A stretch of 64,000 nt of DNA from Kryptolebias marmoratus (Eukaryota > Chordata > Actinopteri > Cyprinodontiformes > Rivulidae). Below, one piece after another: positions 47,271 through 59,867 of this stretch. Below the pieces are notes generated by a model. That model made no database searches, had not been told where the DNA came from, and saw only the letters and a program-made list of their open reading frames with translations. The stretch is from positions 14,648,713-14,712,712 of the forward strand of contig NC_051434.1 in NCBI RefSeq assembly GCF_001649575.2. Direction: 5' to 3'. Positions within the stretch are counted from its first letter, which is position 1, and each line of letters begins with the position of its first letter. A program made the position numbers and the translations under genes.

Positions 47271-48627
47271 CAAAAAAGGCTAATGCCATTCTTTTTTTAT
47301 TTGAATATGCATCTACATCAAGCTGCTTTTATTTTCACCCTTTTTGGCTCCTTTACGTCTAATGCGTTTGCTTCAGGTGCCACTCTTGCGTTCCCGCTCT
47401 TGCTCACAAAAGACCTCTGTATTTTCTGCCTGGCTTTTTCTTTTTTTATTTCCTTTCCTATGGAAAAGTAGGTTTGAAGGTTTGCTTTTAGATACACCAC
47501 TCACTTGGTGTGTTTTTAATAAGTCTGGCAGCCAGCCTTACTTGCTGCTGCTCTAACTGTCCCCTTTTTGAAGGAGTCGGTGCATGGCAACCCCAACTTT
47601 GCCAGAGCTCTTGCTTAGTTTAGATTTAACAATCCTTCTCCTTTTTCATCTGTGTGACTCTCTGACCTTGAGGATCACTGTTTTTTCATATACTCCCTGA
47701 AGCATCTCTAGCTTTTTGAAAATATATTTTCTTTACAGCTCCTAAACATGGACAGGGCTATTTTTGAATTCCCAAAAAAGCAGGTGAGAATTGAGAGCAC
47801 CTGTCATCCACTTGTCCTTCCTCTTCACAACTTTGGCTTTGAAATATAAATACAGTGTTTCACTGTCTTTACACTTCCTAAAGCATAGAGCATTCTCTGC
47901 ATAGGCACTACACACACACACACACATTGCCTCTCTTTTGCGTTATTCATATAACAGCACTTGATTCACTTATTTGCATTTACTTTGTTCTCCCTCTCTT
48001 CTATTGCCCTTCTAAAGCCTTCTCTCTTGTCACATGCCTTTATCTTTTGGCATCACACCAAATAGTGACAGAGGTGAAAACTTTTAAACCAACGACAGCA
48101 ACTTTTCCTTAAAGTATGTACAAAGTATGCCAACATTATTATTTTCCCTCCATTCTCTGTGTGTGATTAAGTCATTGAAAGACGTGATCTCCCATTATGG
48201 ACCCCACCCCCACACATTTGTGATGTTTGTGTGTGCTTCTGCGTGGCTCTCTCTATTTGAGCATGTGTTGTCCCTCTGGAAGTATTTACACATTAAGTTT
48301 GAGCCTGTGATTATTTAGACTTGCTTTCTGCGTTGTACTCAGAAGAGCCGTAGCGCTAATATAATTGCCAATTAAATTAAGGAAGTAAGCCTTGCACACA
48401 CACACCCCCCGGTGAGTTTGCACAGTGCCTCCTGAAGGGCTGTGCACACACTCAATACTTGGTGAACACACTCCCTAAAGTAATAAGTTTCTAAATTTGT
48501 TGTAGGCTAAATGTGGATTTAGCAGCTTTTTAACTTTTTTTTTTCTTTTCCTTGTCAGTGTCAAGCCCTTGTTGTTAAGAAAACACATTTATCATAGCCA
48601 AAAAAATAATCATGGGTAAAAGCCATG

Positions 48628-48629
<2 letters not shown>
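47271..48629. other. Non-coding spacer
   Basis: Pyrimidine-rich on the + strand in places. Frames are short, overlapping and without domains. CA runs lie near 47909-47926 and 48395-48408. Confidence 0.4.
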
Positions 48630-48677
<48 letters not shown>

Positions 48678-48692
48678 TTTGTGTGTGTGTGT
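48630..48692. repeat. (AT)n and (GT)n microsatellite
   Basis: About 22 AT units to 48674, then a short GT run to 48692. Confidence 0.95.
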
Positions 48693-49040
48693 CTTCCTTG
48701 CTTGCTATTTTTCAAATATTATACATTATTGCTTATCAAATCAAATGCAATGACTGTTTAGATTTTAGTAAGCTTGGGCAGAGAAATAGCACATTCAGCT
48801 GTGTTTCGACAAATATTGACCAATGTGTGCTGACCTGATATTGAGAAACCAATTGAGAACAAACTGTTTGAGCTGCTTCTGAAATGGTTTTTGTGCTGTA
48901 CTTGCGCTAAAACTGTATCCAGCGTCCTGGATTTGTAGGATCATGTGGCCAAATTACCCAAATATCTTTTGTGTGTGTGTGTGTGTGTAATACATTGATG
49001 CATAAAAGAGATCTTTTACTGGAGTAAAAATACAAATACA
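48693..49040. other. Non-coding spacer
   Basis: GT run near 48970-48988. Nothing else is recognised. Confidence 0.4.
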
Positions 49041-49376
49041 TCCATCCATTCATTTTTATACTTGCTTGATTCTGTTCAGGGGCAATGTATGGCTGAAGGC
49101 AGACTATACAATGAAAAGGGACCCAATCAGGGCCACATAAAGATGAACAACCTTACAACTAGGGCCAATATAGAATCAATAATTAACCTGCTATGCAGGT
49201 TTTTGGTCTGTTGGAAGGAACTATTCCCAGAGAAAGACAATGCATGCATGGGAAGAACATGCAAACTCCACAAAAAAACAAACACAAAGGTCCCAACCAA
49301 GGGTCAAACCCTGGACCTTCTTGCTGCAAGACAACAGTGGTACAATATGTAGCACTATGTGGCCCCGTACCAATAT
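49041..49376 (+). repeat. Teleost interspersed repeat, family C copy
   Basis: Parallel to 24.2 kb: CCAATCAGGGCCACATAAAG near 49123, 'AGGTTTTTGGTCTGTTGGAA' near 49197, 'GAAGAACATGCAAACTCCAC' near 49252 and GGACCTTCTTGCTGCAAGAC near 49312, closing with an AACAGTGGTACAATATG remnant. Same strand, similar length. Confidence 0.75.
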
Positions 49377-50680
49377 AACATCTAAATATACTCCAAACAA
49401 AGCAAAAAGTTCAGATTTGCATATCTGGCATTGTTGCAGCTCATTTTGATGTTAGTAATTCTGTTTTATGTACATTTGGGTACAGTTTTGTCCTGTGGCT
49501 CTCTAATTGCTTTTTTTAATTTTTTACTTTTTTTTTAAACTGCATATTGTGTGTCTGTCTATTATTTCATTTGAATAAAATTATCCATCAAATATGGATG
49601 GAAAATTTCTGTCTTTGAACTATGCTAACAGGCCAGTTGTTTTTTGTACTATGGAGTGAATCTAAGTTAAAAAGATTAAAATTCAGTTCAAAGTCAGAAC
49701 TAGTGCAGATTTACTTGAAGCTGCCCTTCTTTTTCTCTTCTCAAAGACTCTTTGCTAAATTAGGCAGTGTTGATATGTATGAATCCACCACCACCCCTGT
49801 TCTCTTCTTCCTGAACTTTCTAAATTACACTCTGCTCTGCCCATTACTGTCAGCCCAATGGGAAGGAAGTTTGTTTAGTTCTACTCCAATGGGAGTGGAT
49901 GTTGTTTGAAGGCTTGCCATTTCAATCAAGCTTGTTGTTCAGCTGTTGTTGTCTTTTGGGGAACCTGACCAGGCTTATCACCAGGGGTCCACATGTGGTT
50001 CATCACACCAGTAATTGGATTTGATATACCTTCCCCCACTTTTTCCTTATGCCTAAATTGGTGTGTGTGCCATGGAAGACTCCAGAGTTGTGCAAAGCCT
50101 GATAGAACAAAGAGGCAAGGGTATCGTGTTGATCAGAGATGTGTAGAATGTGAGCAAAAAGTAAATTATTGAACAATGTATGATTCTCATCAGTTTACAG
50201 ACTGTGTTTTACATGGAAAGTTGGAATTTGCTATTTAGGCTTTAAGAGATGGTGTTTAAGACTTTTTTTTCTCCTTGTTTTCAACAACAAGACTAAAAAT
50301 AAGGATAGGGTAGGCTGTGAGTAGCTGCATTGATTATACCATTGCCTTTCTCACAGTGGGAGCCATGGTCTAGCCATTTGTTTGACTGGAAAATAGTGGA
50401 GGAAGTTCATTACTGTGGTGTATTTGTGGACTGATGATATCCAGCTTGCAGTGGCTAGTTCCAAAGCCTTTGGGATGAGCCAATCAACACCACCACCATC
50501 AGCACGATGATGCCAGCTGAAGTAAATTTTTACTGGGTAGAAAGAATGAGCCACTCTCCTAAACCCCACAGGCACATTCAAAGGTCACAATCTTGCAGTC
50601 TTACATTTTATCCTAAGGGCCAGAGACAGAAAACTATATGTGAGTGTATTTATTTAATACAGCCAATAGCTTATTTCTTT
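49377..50680. other. Non-coding spacer
   Basis: T-runs near 49509-49537. Frames below 100 codons lack domains. The 50350-50600 part is complex but unassigned. Confidence 0.4.
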
Positions 50681-50745
50681 AAGTTAAAGTTAAGTTTATT
50701 GGTATAGCACATTTCAGCACAAGGCAATTCAAAGTGCTTTATTTT
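50681..50745 (+). repeat. Short teleost repeat fragment, family F
   Basis: TTATTGGTATAGCACATTTC near 50697 followed by CAATTCAAAGTGCTTTA matches the common fish motif 'TTTATATAGCACATTT...AAAGTGCTTTA'. Only a fragment. Confidence 0.65.
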
Positions 50746-52385
50746 TTACTAAATAATGCTGCTAGTATAGTAAAATGTATGCCTTACAACAATATTAGCT
50801 AGATTTTAGCTAAGACTGAACATATTGTAAGGTTGATTCTACAGAGATGGGTACAACTTTAGAGAAGACCAGAAGACATAAGGGTTTGACTGACAGATTA
50901 CTTTAATCGAGAACTTAGGTTGGATAAGTTATAACAGACAAAGTTTTACCCCTGTCCAACACTTATAACTTAGATCAGCATTCGTTTGGTTACTAAACTC
51001 CTGAACTTGTATGTTTGCAAACCCAAGGCATCTTTTCAACAGCTCTAATTTAAGCATTTTTAGAATGCAATGTGAAGAACTCCCATAGCCCCAATTATAG
51101 CTACTGCGTAACAGCTCCCACAAGTTGTCTTTTTTACAGTTAAACAAATTACGAATTAAATCTTAGTTGAGTAAAGATGTCAGAAATAATAATACAAACA
51201 GATGCACAATGATTAGCCACATTAAAAGCATTGAGTTTAGAAATGTTCAACTTGGATATTTGTACTACAATGCAATATTCTACTGAAACATGTACTATGT
51301 ATTTTGACGATAATGTACCACCAACTAAAACATCTTTTCAGTTTAGGAGACTCTGTGAACAGATGTCCGTAATGTGATTATTCCAAAACTTACTGACTTA
51401 ATATTTTGATTCTACACAATCAGCAGGATTCAAAGGAGCTTCCCACTAGACAGAGCACCCTGTAAAGTGCCTAATCAATGTCAAAATGAGTCAAAGCTGT
51501 TATTTTGTCAGCAACAATTGCTTCTACACAACATTCTACATGCATTTCTAATATTTTATTTCTTCACACTTACATGAAATCTACAGAAACAAAGGTATAA
51601 AGCCATGGTAATATGTAACTTCTTGATGACACATGAAAGCCTGGAGGGAATATTCTCCACTGCTCATTTTGGGATATTTGTTGGATCTTCAACTGTGCAG
51701 CTGCGTTGTGCTTTAAAAGGACACTCATATCTGAGGACATCTGGAGTGAACTAAAATAACTGAAAGGGATATGAACAATAAGTTGGGGGGGTTACATAAA
51801 TAATATTAATACTAGTATTAGTTTAATAAAACACTTATCTAAAGTTTTACAAAGGGATTCAAATAACTCAAAAAGTCTGGTCAACAACAGCAAATCATCC
51901 TAAATGTAAGAGAAAATCTCAGTTTATTAAAAATAATTTCAATAATTTAATAAAAAACAAGCATACTTTTATCTATTTAGAGTTACCTGACAGAGTGGGT
52001 TTGCAGCATGAAGCATTAAAGATTCATTAACTGTCTGGAATTGAATCAACAGGAAATAAAAAGCAGCAAACAATAATTTAAAGGACAATTGTTCAAGTAC
52101 ATGCTTGCAGCATTTTAAGCAACCACTATCAGTCAAGCTGCTCTTTAGTTTCCGAAAATTGCTCTGGAACTTCCTTCCTTGCTGTGCAGATTTAGCCTCA
52201 GACTAAAGCGACACTTGCTCACTGCCTTCAATGTCATGGATCAAATCTGAGAACTAATTCCATTTCTTTTGCAGAAAATATAACGCACATTTTCTTGAAA
52301 CTGTCTAGCTATTTTCCCCTCATTGTCATGCTGACATTCCACTACCCTCCTTGCTGCTACCCACACAACTTGAGTGGCAGTGGTT
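50746..52385. other. Non-coding stretch, nothing recognised
   Basis: AT-rich, no defined repeats, no protein-like frames, no RNA gene seen. Confidence 0.4.
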
Positions 52386-52515
52386 CGCCCACAGAATTAC
52401 ACTGCAATCTAAGTCTGCCACTGAATGACCGCTAGAACAAGATAATTATGTAGGCTCAGCAGCCATCATTGCTGGCAGACAACTGAGCACCCGGTTCCAC
52501 ATTTTTTTTGGTGAC
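52386..52515. promoter_or_regulatory. Candidate conserved non-coding block (short)
   Basis: Text GAATGACCGCTAGAACAAGA near 52424, then TAATTATGTAGGCTCAGCAG. Compact and repeat-free. Texture only. Confidence 0.18.
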
Positions 52516-53114
52516 TGAAGAGTCATGCGACTTTGCTTTGTATTTTCAAGAAATAAAGTACTCAGCAAATGTTTCAGGGTTTTTTTTTTTCTTTTTTTTT
52601 CCTAAATTTTACATCAAAACTCTGCTATACCTACACCAATCATACAAAGCACAAACTCTTGTGGCATTAAGGGCAGAGATTTGGACGCTGTTTAAGCTCA
52701 GCAGCATGTTAAGCTGAACTTTCTGTTGGGTAAAAGAGCAACAGAAAGGAGGAAGCAACAAGCTCCTCATCAGCTTTCAAGCCAGTTCAACAACAGTTAT
52801 GTTCTTGGCTTTCCCCCATCTCGATTGTTAATGTTCCGTGTGGGCTGCAGGCGTGAGGCCAAAGAGATGAGTCTGTCCTAAGCCTCTCTCTCTCTGAACA
52901 ACTGTTGGTGACAGAAGTGAGACTGATTTTTGTCCCCTGGGAGTGGGGTGAGATTCAAGCGTAAACACAGTCACTTTCATTGCAGCTCTGAAAAGATACA
53001 TTGCCAACAAAGGTGGGAGAGATATTGAATAAATCTGAGGTTTCTGTCTCTGACTAAACTGCTATTGAATTAGACAAGCATGGTGGTGTTAAAGACATTG
53101 ATTGCAAAGAATTT
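52516..53114. other. Non-coding spacer
   Basis: T-runs near 52580-52602. Complex sequence at 52800-53000, unassigned. Confidence 0.4.
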
Positions 53115-53860
53115 GTCTAAAACAGATTAGCATAGTTAAATAATTAAAGCCCCAGCATTCCTTGAGGGGATGCATACCACCCAGCGCCTTTAAGATGGTC
53201 ACTTTGTCTGGAAAAATTATTTCATTTTCACCCTTTGGACAAATCTTAAAAAAAGACATGTGCAACCAGTTAGCACTCAGAGTATATATTCTAGATGTCC
53301 TTTAGGTAGTACTTAAAAAAAAAAAAACTTAGGTCATTAACTGTAAGATTAACTAGGTTATGGTCATTTTTGGGTTTGCTAAAGGTAATTAGCTGTGGTG
53401 GGCACTTTAAATTGGGTTGACTCTAAAAGGTAATCAGTTCTAGATGTACATCCAATAATGTTTAATTAAAAAAACGTTCACTGGTTCATGAAATGCGTTG
53501 CTAACAGACAGACATGGTTGACATTAACAGTTAATGCCAAGGTTTTTAACAAAGGTTTTGTGTGATCTGTTAGCGCTTAGAGTGGGAGTTCGGTATGACT
53601 CTTAACTACTACCAAACAAAATCTTAGCTCAATATCTGTAAAACTGGGTGAGTTATAGCCATTTTTCTGTTTGCTAAGGTTGATTAGAGTCCAAATGTTC
53701 GTCAGCTGTAGATGTGCATTCAGTGATTACTGTCTGAGAGTTTCATTAAAACCTGTCCAGTGTCTCATGAGATTATTTTGCTAAGAGTCTGACAAACATA
53801 CACAGACATTTGCATTATCACATGCCTATGCCTTTTGGCAATGTCTGATGATAAAACTTT
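53115..53860 (+). repeat. Dispersed repeat family A, long composite copy
   Basis: Begins 'CCCAGCATTCCTTGAGGGGA' near 53151, with a CCACCCAGCGCC part. Two centre-plus-tail runs follow: GTGGTGGGCACTTTAAATTG near 53395 and GTTCACTGGTTCATGAAATG near 53475; then 'TGTGTGATCTGTTAGCGCTT' near 53559, AAATCTTAGCTCAATATCTG near 53620 and CATGAGATTATTTTGCTAAG near 53766. The end near 53814-53857 is an imperfect ATTATCA...TGATGATAA stem. Together with 13.4 kb it is the most complete + copy. Confidence 0.65.
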
Positions 53861-54540
53861 AAGAAAAAAATGTTTGTGTTTGTTTAAAAAACAAATTTTT
53901 GACAAAGATAAAATGTCTCCCTCCTGTCATGATCCCCCAAAAAATAATTCATAAAACTCTTTACCATCAGGGGTACTATGACTGCATGGCAAATTTTGCA
54001 ATTGAATTTCCATTTAGGTATAGGCTGTTCTGTTCTTATTGAGTTTGATAAGGTTTCAGATCAACAGGACACTGACATGAAAGAGTAATGAAAGTAATTT
54101 CTTTTTCAAAGCCTATTGCAGACATGTGGCTGTGTCCAAGATATTCTATTTTTTTCTCCTTTATTTAGAAATGGAATGAGTTTCTTTCCTCTTGTGAAAC
54201 AGACTGAGCCACCATGACACTCCAAACACACACACACTGACACAACCATGCAAAACCTTTTTAGCTGATGAGAATTTTCTTATTTCTCTCCATTTTCAAC
54301 ACCTGAAAGAACTTAAAGCTAAGCAGACCAAGCATAAGAGAAAAAAGGGGGATAGTTTCAAACTGTGTGTGGTTTTGTAGACCTAGATCTATGTGTGTGT
54401 GTGTGTGTGTGTTGACTTGGTTTTCATATTCGTCCACAGCCAGCCTTCCATAGACTGCCCTGCTCAGCAGTACTGTAATATCCACTCATTCCCTTTCCGA
54501 TCCTTGCACTTCTGCACACACACGCATACTCCCATTCTTT
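53861..54540. other. Non-coding spacer with GT repeat
   Basis: (GT)n run near 54391-54412. Nothing else is supported. Confidence 0.4.
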
Positions 54541-55320
54541 CTATTCAGTTTCTCTGGCCAATGCTGAGTCAGCATATATGGAGACCAAAGGAACAGACAA
54601 AGAGCTGACAACACCAGGTCGTTTGGCTCACAGCTAAAGACTTGCATCAGTTGACAAAAAGCACAGCTATGAAGAGGCAACGCCTATAAGCACTTCATAG
54701 AGCGTTTTCTTCTTAGCATTTCTCCTCCGTCTGCACAACTACAAAGTTCTTTCACCTGTGCTTTCTTCTATCTTCACACCATGATTTTTTTTTGTTTTTG
54801 TTTTTTATTCAACACTTCACCCATCAAGTCTTCCTTTAGCTGTATTGTTGAGCTTAGTGTGCAAGACAGATGAATTAAATAGAACGAAAAAGCTATTTGC
54901 TTTATGCAAGCCACCCCGCGAGTCAGCGCCTCCTTATCTCACCATTGATTGGCTGCTGGATTAGCCACCCGCTTTGACCAGTGTGTGGTATCGACAGGCT
55001 GCCTGTCAGAGTCAAAAGAACCCTCCAAGCCAGTGAATAGATCTCAATGGACTCAGGGTGTGTGTTGTGTTTTTTTTTTTGTTTTTTTTTTGGGAGGGGG
55101 GGGGTTATCGACACCAGATGGGTCTTTTGGCTGTTACCACTGGGCGGTATCTGGTTCTGTGTGTTGGGGATTTTAGAGGTTGAGCTTATCACTGTAAGCA
55201 TGCTAATCAATTCAGAAATAAGATTGTTTAAGTTAACTTTTCCCAGGAGGAGTCCATACATCACTCTGCTGAACGGATTACCTCTGATACCACTCAAAAT
55301 TGGCAATTGCACCAAGATAA
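54541..55320. promoter_or_regulatory. Candidate conserved non-coding cluster
   Basis: Repeat-free text before and after a T/G tract at 55071-55104: CGCGAGTCAGCGCCTCCTTA near 54918, 'CACCATTGATTGGCTGCTGG' near 54940, TAAGCATGCTAATCAATTCA near 55195 and 'CTCAAAATTGGCAATTGCAC' near 55294. Two long frames, 130 codons minus and 92 plus, overlap and have no domains. By appearance only. Confidence 0.25.
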
Positions 55321-58300
55321 TTTAATTTCTTACCCTGTGTTATATTGTTCAAATATGAAACAGCTTTAATCTCCAACTGAACCAGTCTTCCTGCTGATTT
55401 GTGTTTTGCACTCCGAAGCAAACCACACCATACAGTCTACCCTAAACTAAATCCATTTGAGCTGACTACAAAAGCAATAAGTTGTGGATGTATCACAGTT
55501 GGTACATAATGGATAGGGACAAAAATCCTTTGGGAAATAGTCAATGAGTCTCCAATGGAAATCAAATAGTTATTCTCCAATAAGACTTATATTTTCAACT
55601 TTGTTGAGTGATATAACCTGACAGTTTCAAGGGTAAGCATTTTTTTTTCTTGAGAGCTTTGTCAAAATCAAATTCAAACAGCCATGGTTTCATATAAAAC
55701 AGATTTAAAGTAAAAATATGGTGGCTGAAACTGATTGGAGTTGGCCATTAGGAAAGATGACTATTTTATATAAACATATTATTGGGTGCTTTTTGAGTAA
55801 AATCAAAAGCCACATTCAGGTGAGTAGTGAAGGTGGTTCAAAAGCTAGTTTTCCTATTTACAAATTGATACATTTTAAATGACAAAAGGGGTAAAATATG
55901 TGAAACCAGGGACTGATAAGGTAATGGTAGTCTGAAAGAGGCCAACAGCAAAGCAGACATCTGCTAAATTAAAACATCTCAAGTTTTTTACATTCCATAG
56001 CGACCGATATAAATGCTATTTTATATCGGTGATATTTTCAAGATTGAAGTTGTAGTAATTTGTCATTAATCCATCTTGGTTCTGGTCCCCTTAAAAATAG
56101 CTTTTAGCTCGTCAGCCCCATCAGAATTAAACTGTATTTCTCTAAAGTGTGTTTTTTTATTTCATTTTTTTGAAAGCTATTTACAATATAAACTACGCTT
56201 CTGTGTATTTTTTTTTTTTTTATAAAAGTCTAAATGTCTTTTTGATGACATAGTAGTTTAATCAAATTGAGGAGAGAAAGAGTTTAGGTGTCTTAATCAA
56301 ATTAATCTGTTGCTTTATGATTACAATATTTACACAGTTATCTGTGATTTACTGCATTGTAATCAAAAGAAATGGTACTAATTAAATGATAAACAGAGGT
56401 GTAAAGGTAGACCTGGTAACCGACACCAGTAAAACTAAAGTAATTACAGTAAGTGGTCTTCAGATCTATAGGTCTTGACACATAAGATTTGTGTAGAAAA
56501 TGGTGTTTAAGTACAAAGCGGCACTCATGCAACATTTACACATATGATTCCACTGTGAGATATAAATTATTTTATAATCATAAAATCTTCTGATTATTTC
56601 CTTCTAAAAGAAACAAAAAAGTCCATCAAACAGGAGAACCCTTTTGCTAAAACTGAGCAAACGTTTCTTACTTTTTTTGTACTTGCATAGTTTTATTTTT
56701 CCTTTTTTTTTTTTTTGTCAAAACTTTGGGCCTTATTATAATGTAGAGTAAAAGCAGAATTTTATCAAATGAGTGGAACTGTGCTGTTAAATTGCACGCC
56801 ACGTTTTATATCATTCTGTCTTTATCCTTATCTTCTTAGTGTGTAACAGTAAATAACATTTAATCACATTGATCCTCTGCCTGTACTTGCTTGGGAGTGT
56901 TATTTATTTTTTATTCTTTTGTAAGATTCAGTAAGTTTGTTGCAGTAAAACAGTATGTGTACTTCAGCTCATGTGTGAATCTGTACATAAGCGTTAGTGC
57001 TCATGCCGGTAGCTCTTCCCAGCCAACACTGTGTACTTACGGGCTCTGCCTGACTCCCTAATCACACTGCGTTTGTGGGGCTCTCCGGCATGTTGGTGCC
57101 AGTCTGGAGCTGCAGATAAAGTTCAGGCCTAAAAGATAGGCAGGCCACATCCACCATCCTTCCACTTAATCCGCCCTCCCTCCCTTATGTCCCCTCCCAT
57201 GTTTCCTCTCTCCATCTCACTATCTCTCCCTGACCCTACCACCTGTCAGACCTATGTTCCTTCAATATGCCATACTCCATTTCATTGTGTTTCCTCCTTT
57301 CTTTTTTGTACCTTTGCTCCTGCTGCTTCTCCTTCTTTGGCTGTGTCTTCCAACATTTTATTTCTCTTACTCTGTCAATCCACCCCACCAGACAAATTCT
57401 GAGTCATTCTTCATCTTTGTTCGATATCTATATCCATCATAATTTCCCTTTTGTTCTTTTCTAGAACTGTGGCCTGAAGTCGTTTTGTTTGTTCAGTAGT
57501 TTGTTTTTGTGTGTGTTCTCTAAATGTTGTCAAAGGTTTAGAAGAAAAAAAAAGGTTACATAAATTGTCACAACTGAAGAAAAGGAGGAGATTTTTTTTT
57601 TCTTAATTTTAGAACGTGATATGAATTTCCATTTAGTACGGTAATCATCAATTGGGACTTATAATGTTGCAATAAAACAAATATAATTGAATAAAAGTAC
57701 AATTTGTTTGACAAACTCTAAAGATTGAGAGTATAGCACAAAGATAAATGCAGGACAGAAATCTTCTGAAATTATTGTGAATGTTATCGTTGTCTTTGCA
57801 GCTGCAGTCAAGAACTTAAATAATGATGCTGAGTAACAGGAATTACAGGGGGACTCTGTGGGACAAAACTCCACTGCTAACTGTTCAATGTTTCTTTACA
57901 AAGAGGTATTCAAGATTACATCATAAGTTGTTAATGCTTTACTCTAGCCGATCTGCCTGCAGTCTGTTTGATTAGTCTGAAAGTCAGACGTCTAGACTAT
58001 GTTCTTGCAGTCCTGTCTCTAAAACCCATAATAATACATTCTTATTATTCCATCTTTGTCCTTGTAAGTACTGAAACACATTTCATTTTATTTGACCTCA
58101 TTACCAATGACAATTATGAAATAATTGTATAAATGCTTTCATCCTTATTCTTCCTTTTGATTCTGGCATTAGTATGTCAGGAACTAGGTGTCTTCCTTTT
58201 TTGGCATTAAGTCCAGCACGCGCTGTGCAGTTTTAACAATCATGAAGGACTTGTACGTGTCACACTGCACACGCTGTTTTATAAAATCTTTATAGGCACC

Positions 58301-58410
58301 TGTGTTTCACTGTACAATATACAATTTAATAAATGATTGTCTGTATGATTCGTTATCACAGCAGAATCAGGTATGTCACAAACATTCAACAGAAACAAGT
58401 GCTGGCATTG
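55321..58410. other. Non-coding stretch; one hairpin, pyrimidine-rich patch
   Basis: Contains a perfect 11-bp hairpin at 56003-56030, T-runs near 56206-56222 and 56702-56716, and a pyrimidine-rich patch at 57170-57470 whose frames are low in complexity. The 57000-57170 part is GC-richer and complex, unassigned. Confidence 0.4.
56003..56030. other. Perfect 11-bp inverted repeat
   Basis: ACCGATATAAA at 56003-56013 pairs exactly with TTTATATCGGT at 56020-56030 around a 6-base loop. Too short for a known RNA class. Confidence 0.6.
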
Positions 58411-58469
58411 ACATTTATTGTTAGATTCAGGCTATAGAGAAAATGAGACAGTCAGCTGCAGCAGAGAGA

Positions 58470-58925
58470 CGAAGACCTCAGGAATCAGTCATTGCTTTTT
58501 GCAGATGATGTGGTCATGTTGGCATCATTGTGCCACGATCTCCAGCTCTCACTTGAGCGGTTTAACTGAAAGAACAATATTTCAAATACAATTTGTTGAA
58601 ATGATACTCAACAACATCTCATCCACATCAAGAGAAGCCAGTTGACATCGAGAGGAGCCAGTTGAGAGAGTACCATCTGGTAAGGATGCCCCCTGGACTC
58701 CTTCTTCTGGGCATATCCGAATGGGAGGAGACCCTGAAAAAGACCCATGACCCGCAGGAGAGACTATCTTTCTTGGCTGGCCTGGGAACACCTTGGAATT
58801 TTCCTAGAAGAGCTGCAAGAGATGGCTGTGGAAAATGACATCTGGGCTGCCCTGCTCTAGCTGCTCTAGCCCAACTCCGGAATAAGCTCTAGATACTGAA
58901 TGGATAGATGGATAGACAGACAGTA
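58470..58925 (+). mobile_element. Rex3/RTE-like LINE remnant, internally deleted
   Basis: SLLFADDVVMLASLCHDLQL from about 58488 is the polymerase active-site region of RTE-clade reverse transcriptases. The frame stops at 58568. From about 58665 the text for HLVRMPPG, then, after frame changes, LAWEHLGI and ALL follows the C-terminal tail of the same protein. The some 200 residues normally between are missing. The element ends with ATGGATAGATGGATAGACAG near 58901, the usual tandem 3' end of RTE elements in fish. Confidence 0.85.
58625..58664 (+). repeat. 20-bp imperfect tandem duplication in the Rex3 remnant
   Basis: ACATCAAGAGAAGCCAGTTG at 58625-58644 is followed directly by ACATCGAGAGGAGCCAGTTG at 58645-58664, differing at two bases. 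Confidence 0.9.
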
Positions 58926-59255
58926 GCAGCAGGTGTCACAATGTACAATTTTTCAAAAAATATTCTGACACTGCTCAACATTAGTCAATGGTCATTTTTG
59001 CTTGTGAGATACATAAACCAGCTGTCAGTGTGCCCATCACACTGAACAACCTCACAAACCACTGACTCATGTTCACAACTAAAAACTTCAAATTTTTTCA
59101 CAACAAAAAGTTTTGTCTTGACAACTGAAAATTCCATAATGTGAATGTAACTGCAGTTGAGCTTATCAGACAGACGACTGACCAGATGGTTTGACTGCAT
59201 TACACAAAAACAAAACAAAACTGTGTATTCACTTTACAACCTGTCAAGAGAAAAT
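58926..59255. other. Non-coding spacer
   Basis: No feature recognised. Confidence 0.4.
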
Positions 59256-59375
59256 TTTAGCATGTCTATGCAATTTTTGAACATGCATATTTTTGATCTG
59301 TGGAAGGAAACTGGAGTACCTGGAGAAAATCAGTGCACTGGGAGAACAAGCTCACATGAAAACACTCTTTTTTTT
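59256..59375 (+). repeat. Teleost interspersed repeat, family C remnant
   Basis: GATCTGTGGAAGGAAACTGG near 59296, AGTACCTGGAGAAAATCAGT near 59316 and 'CACTGGGAGAACAAGCTCAC' near 59337 match the central part of the repeats at 24.4 and 49.2 kb. Both ends are missing. Confidence 0.6.
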
Positions 59376-59821
59376 TTTCTTTAACAAAAGTAAACTGTAG
59401 CTTGTTCAAATATATCCCAGACCAGCCTCCATTTATGTTACAACCCCTGAACTGTATGTCTAGGGCAGCACAGGGTGTAAGACAAAATGTACAAATAAAG
59501 CCAAGAACTTTAACTCAAAACTCCAGAAAAAAAAAAAAAAAAAAACTGGCTTCAGAGCTAGAAGTGATTTCTTTACAATTTGTTGGTTTCAAAGACAAAA
59601 AGAAAAACAAACACAAGGAAGCAATGAATGTCAGGGTCTGAAAGGCCAAGACAAACAACAAAAAGAACCCTTCTAGCTGGAAATAATAATGAAAAACAAC
59701 AATACTAATCTAAGTGAAAAGAAAACTACAAATCCTAAGCTGCCTGCCTGGACACAAAACAGGAAAATAAATAAATGAATGTTAAACAAAGTGACAGGGC
59801 ACCCCTATCATTCTTTCAAAA
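59376..59821. repeat. A-rich segment, possibly a degenerate family D-like repeat
   Basis: A-run near 59526-59545, then A-rich text with AAACTACAAATCCTAAGCTG near 59722 and ACACAAAACAGGAAAATAAA near 59754, in the style of family D. The assignment is weak. Confidence 0.3.
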
Positions 59822-59822
59822 C

Positions 59823-59866
<44 letters not shown>
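59822..59866. repeat. (AAT)n microsatellite
   Basis: About 15 units of a trinucleotide AAT repeat. Confidence 0.95.

Positions 59867-59867
<1 letters not shown>

Noticed and set aside
54923..55315. 130-codon minus-strand frame
   Set aside because: Overlaps two plus frames and crosses a homopolymer tract. No domain seen.
59822..59866. Regular short repeats resembling an array
   Set aside because: A plain AAT microsatellite; there are no spacers, so this is not a CRISPR array.
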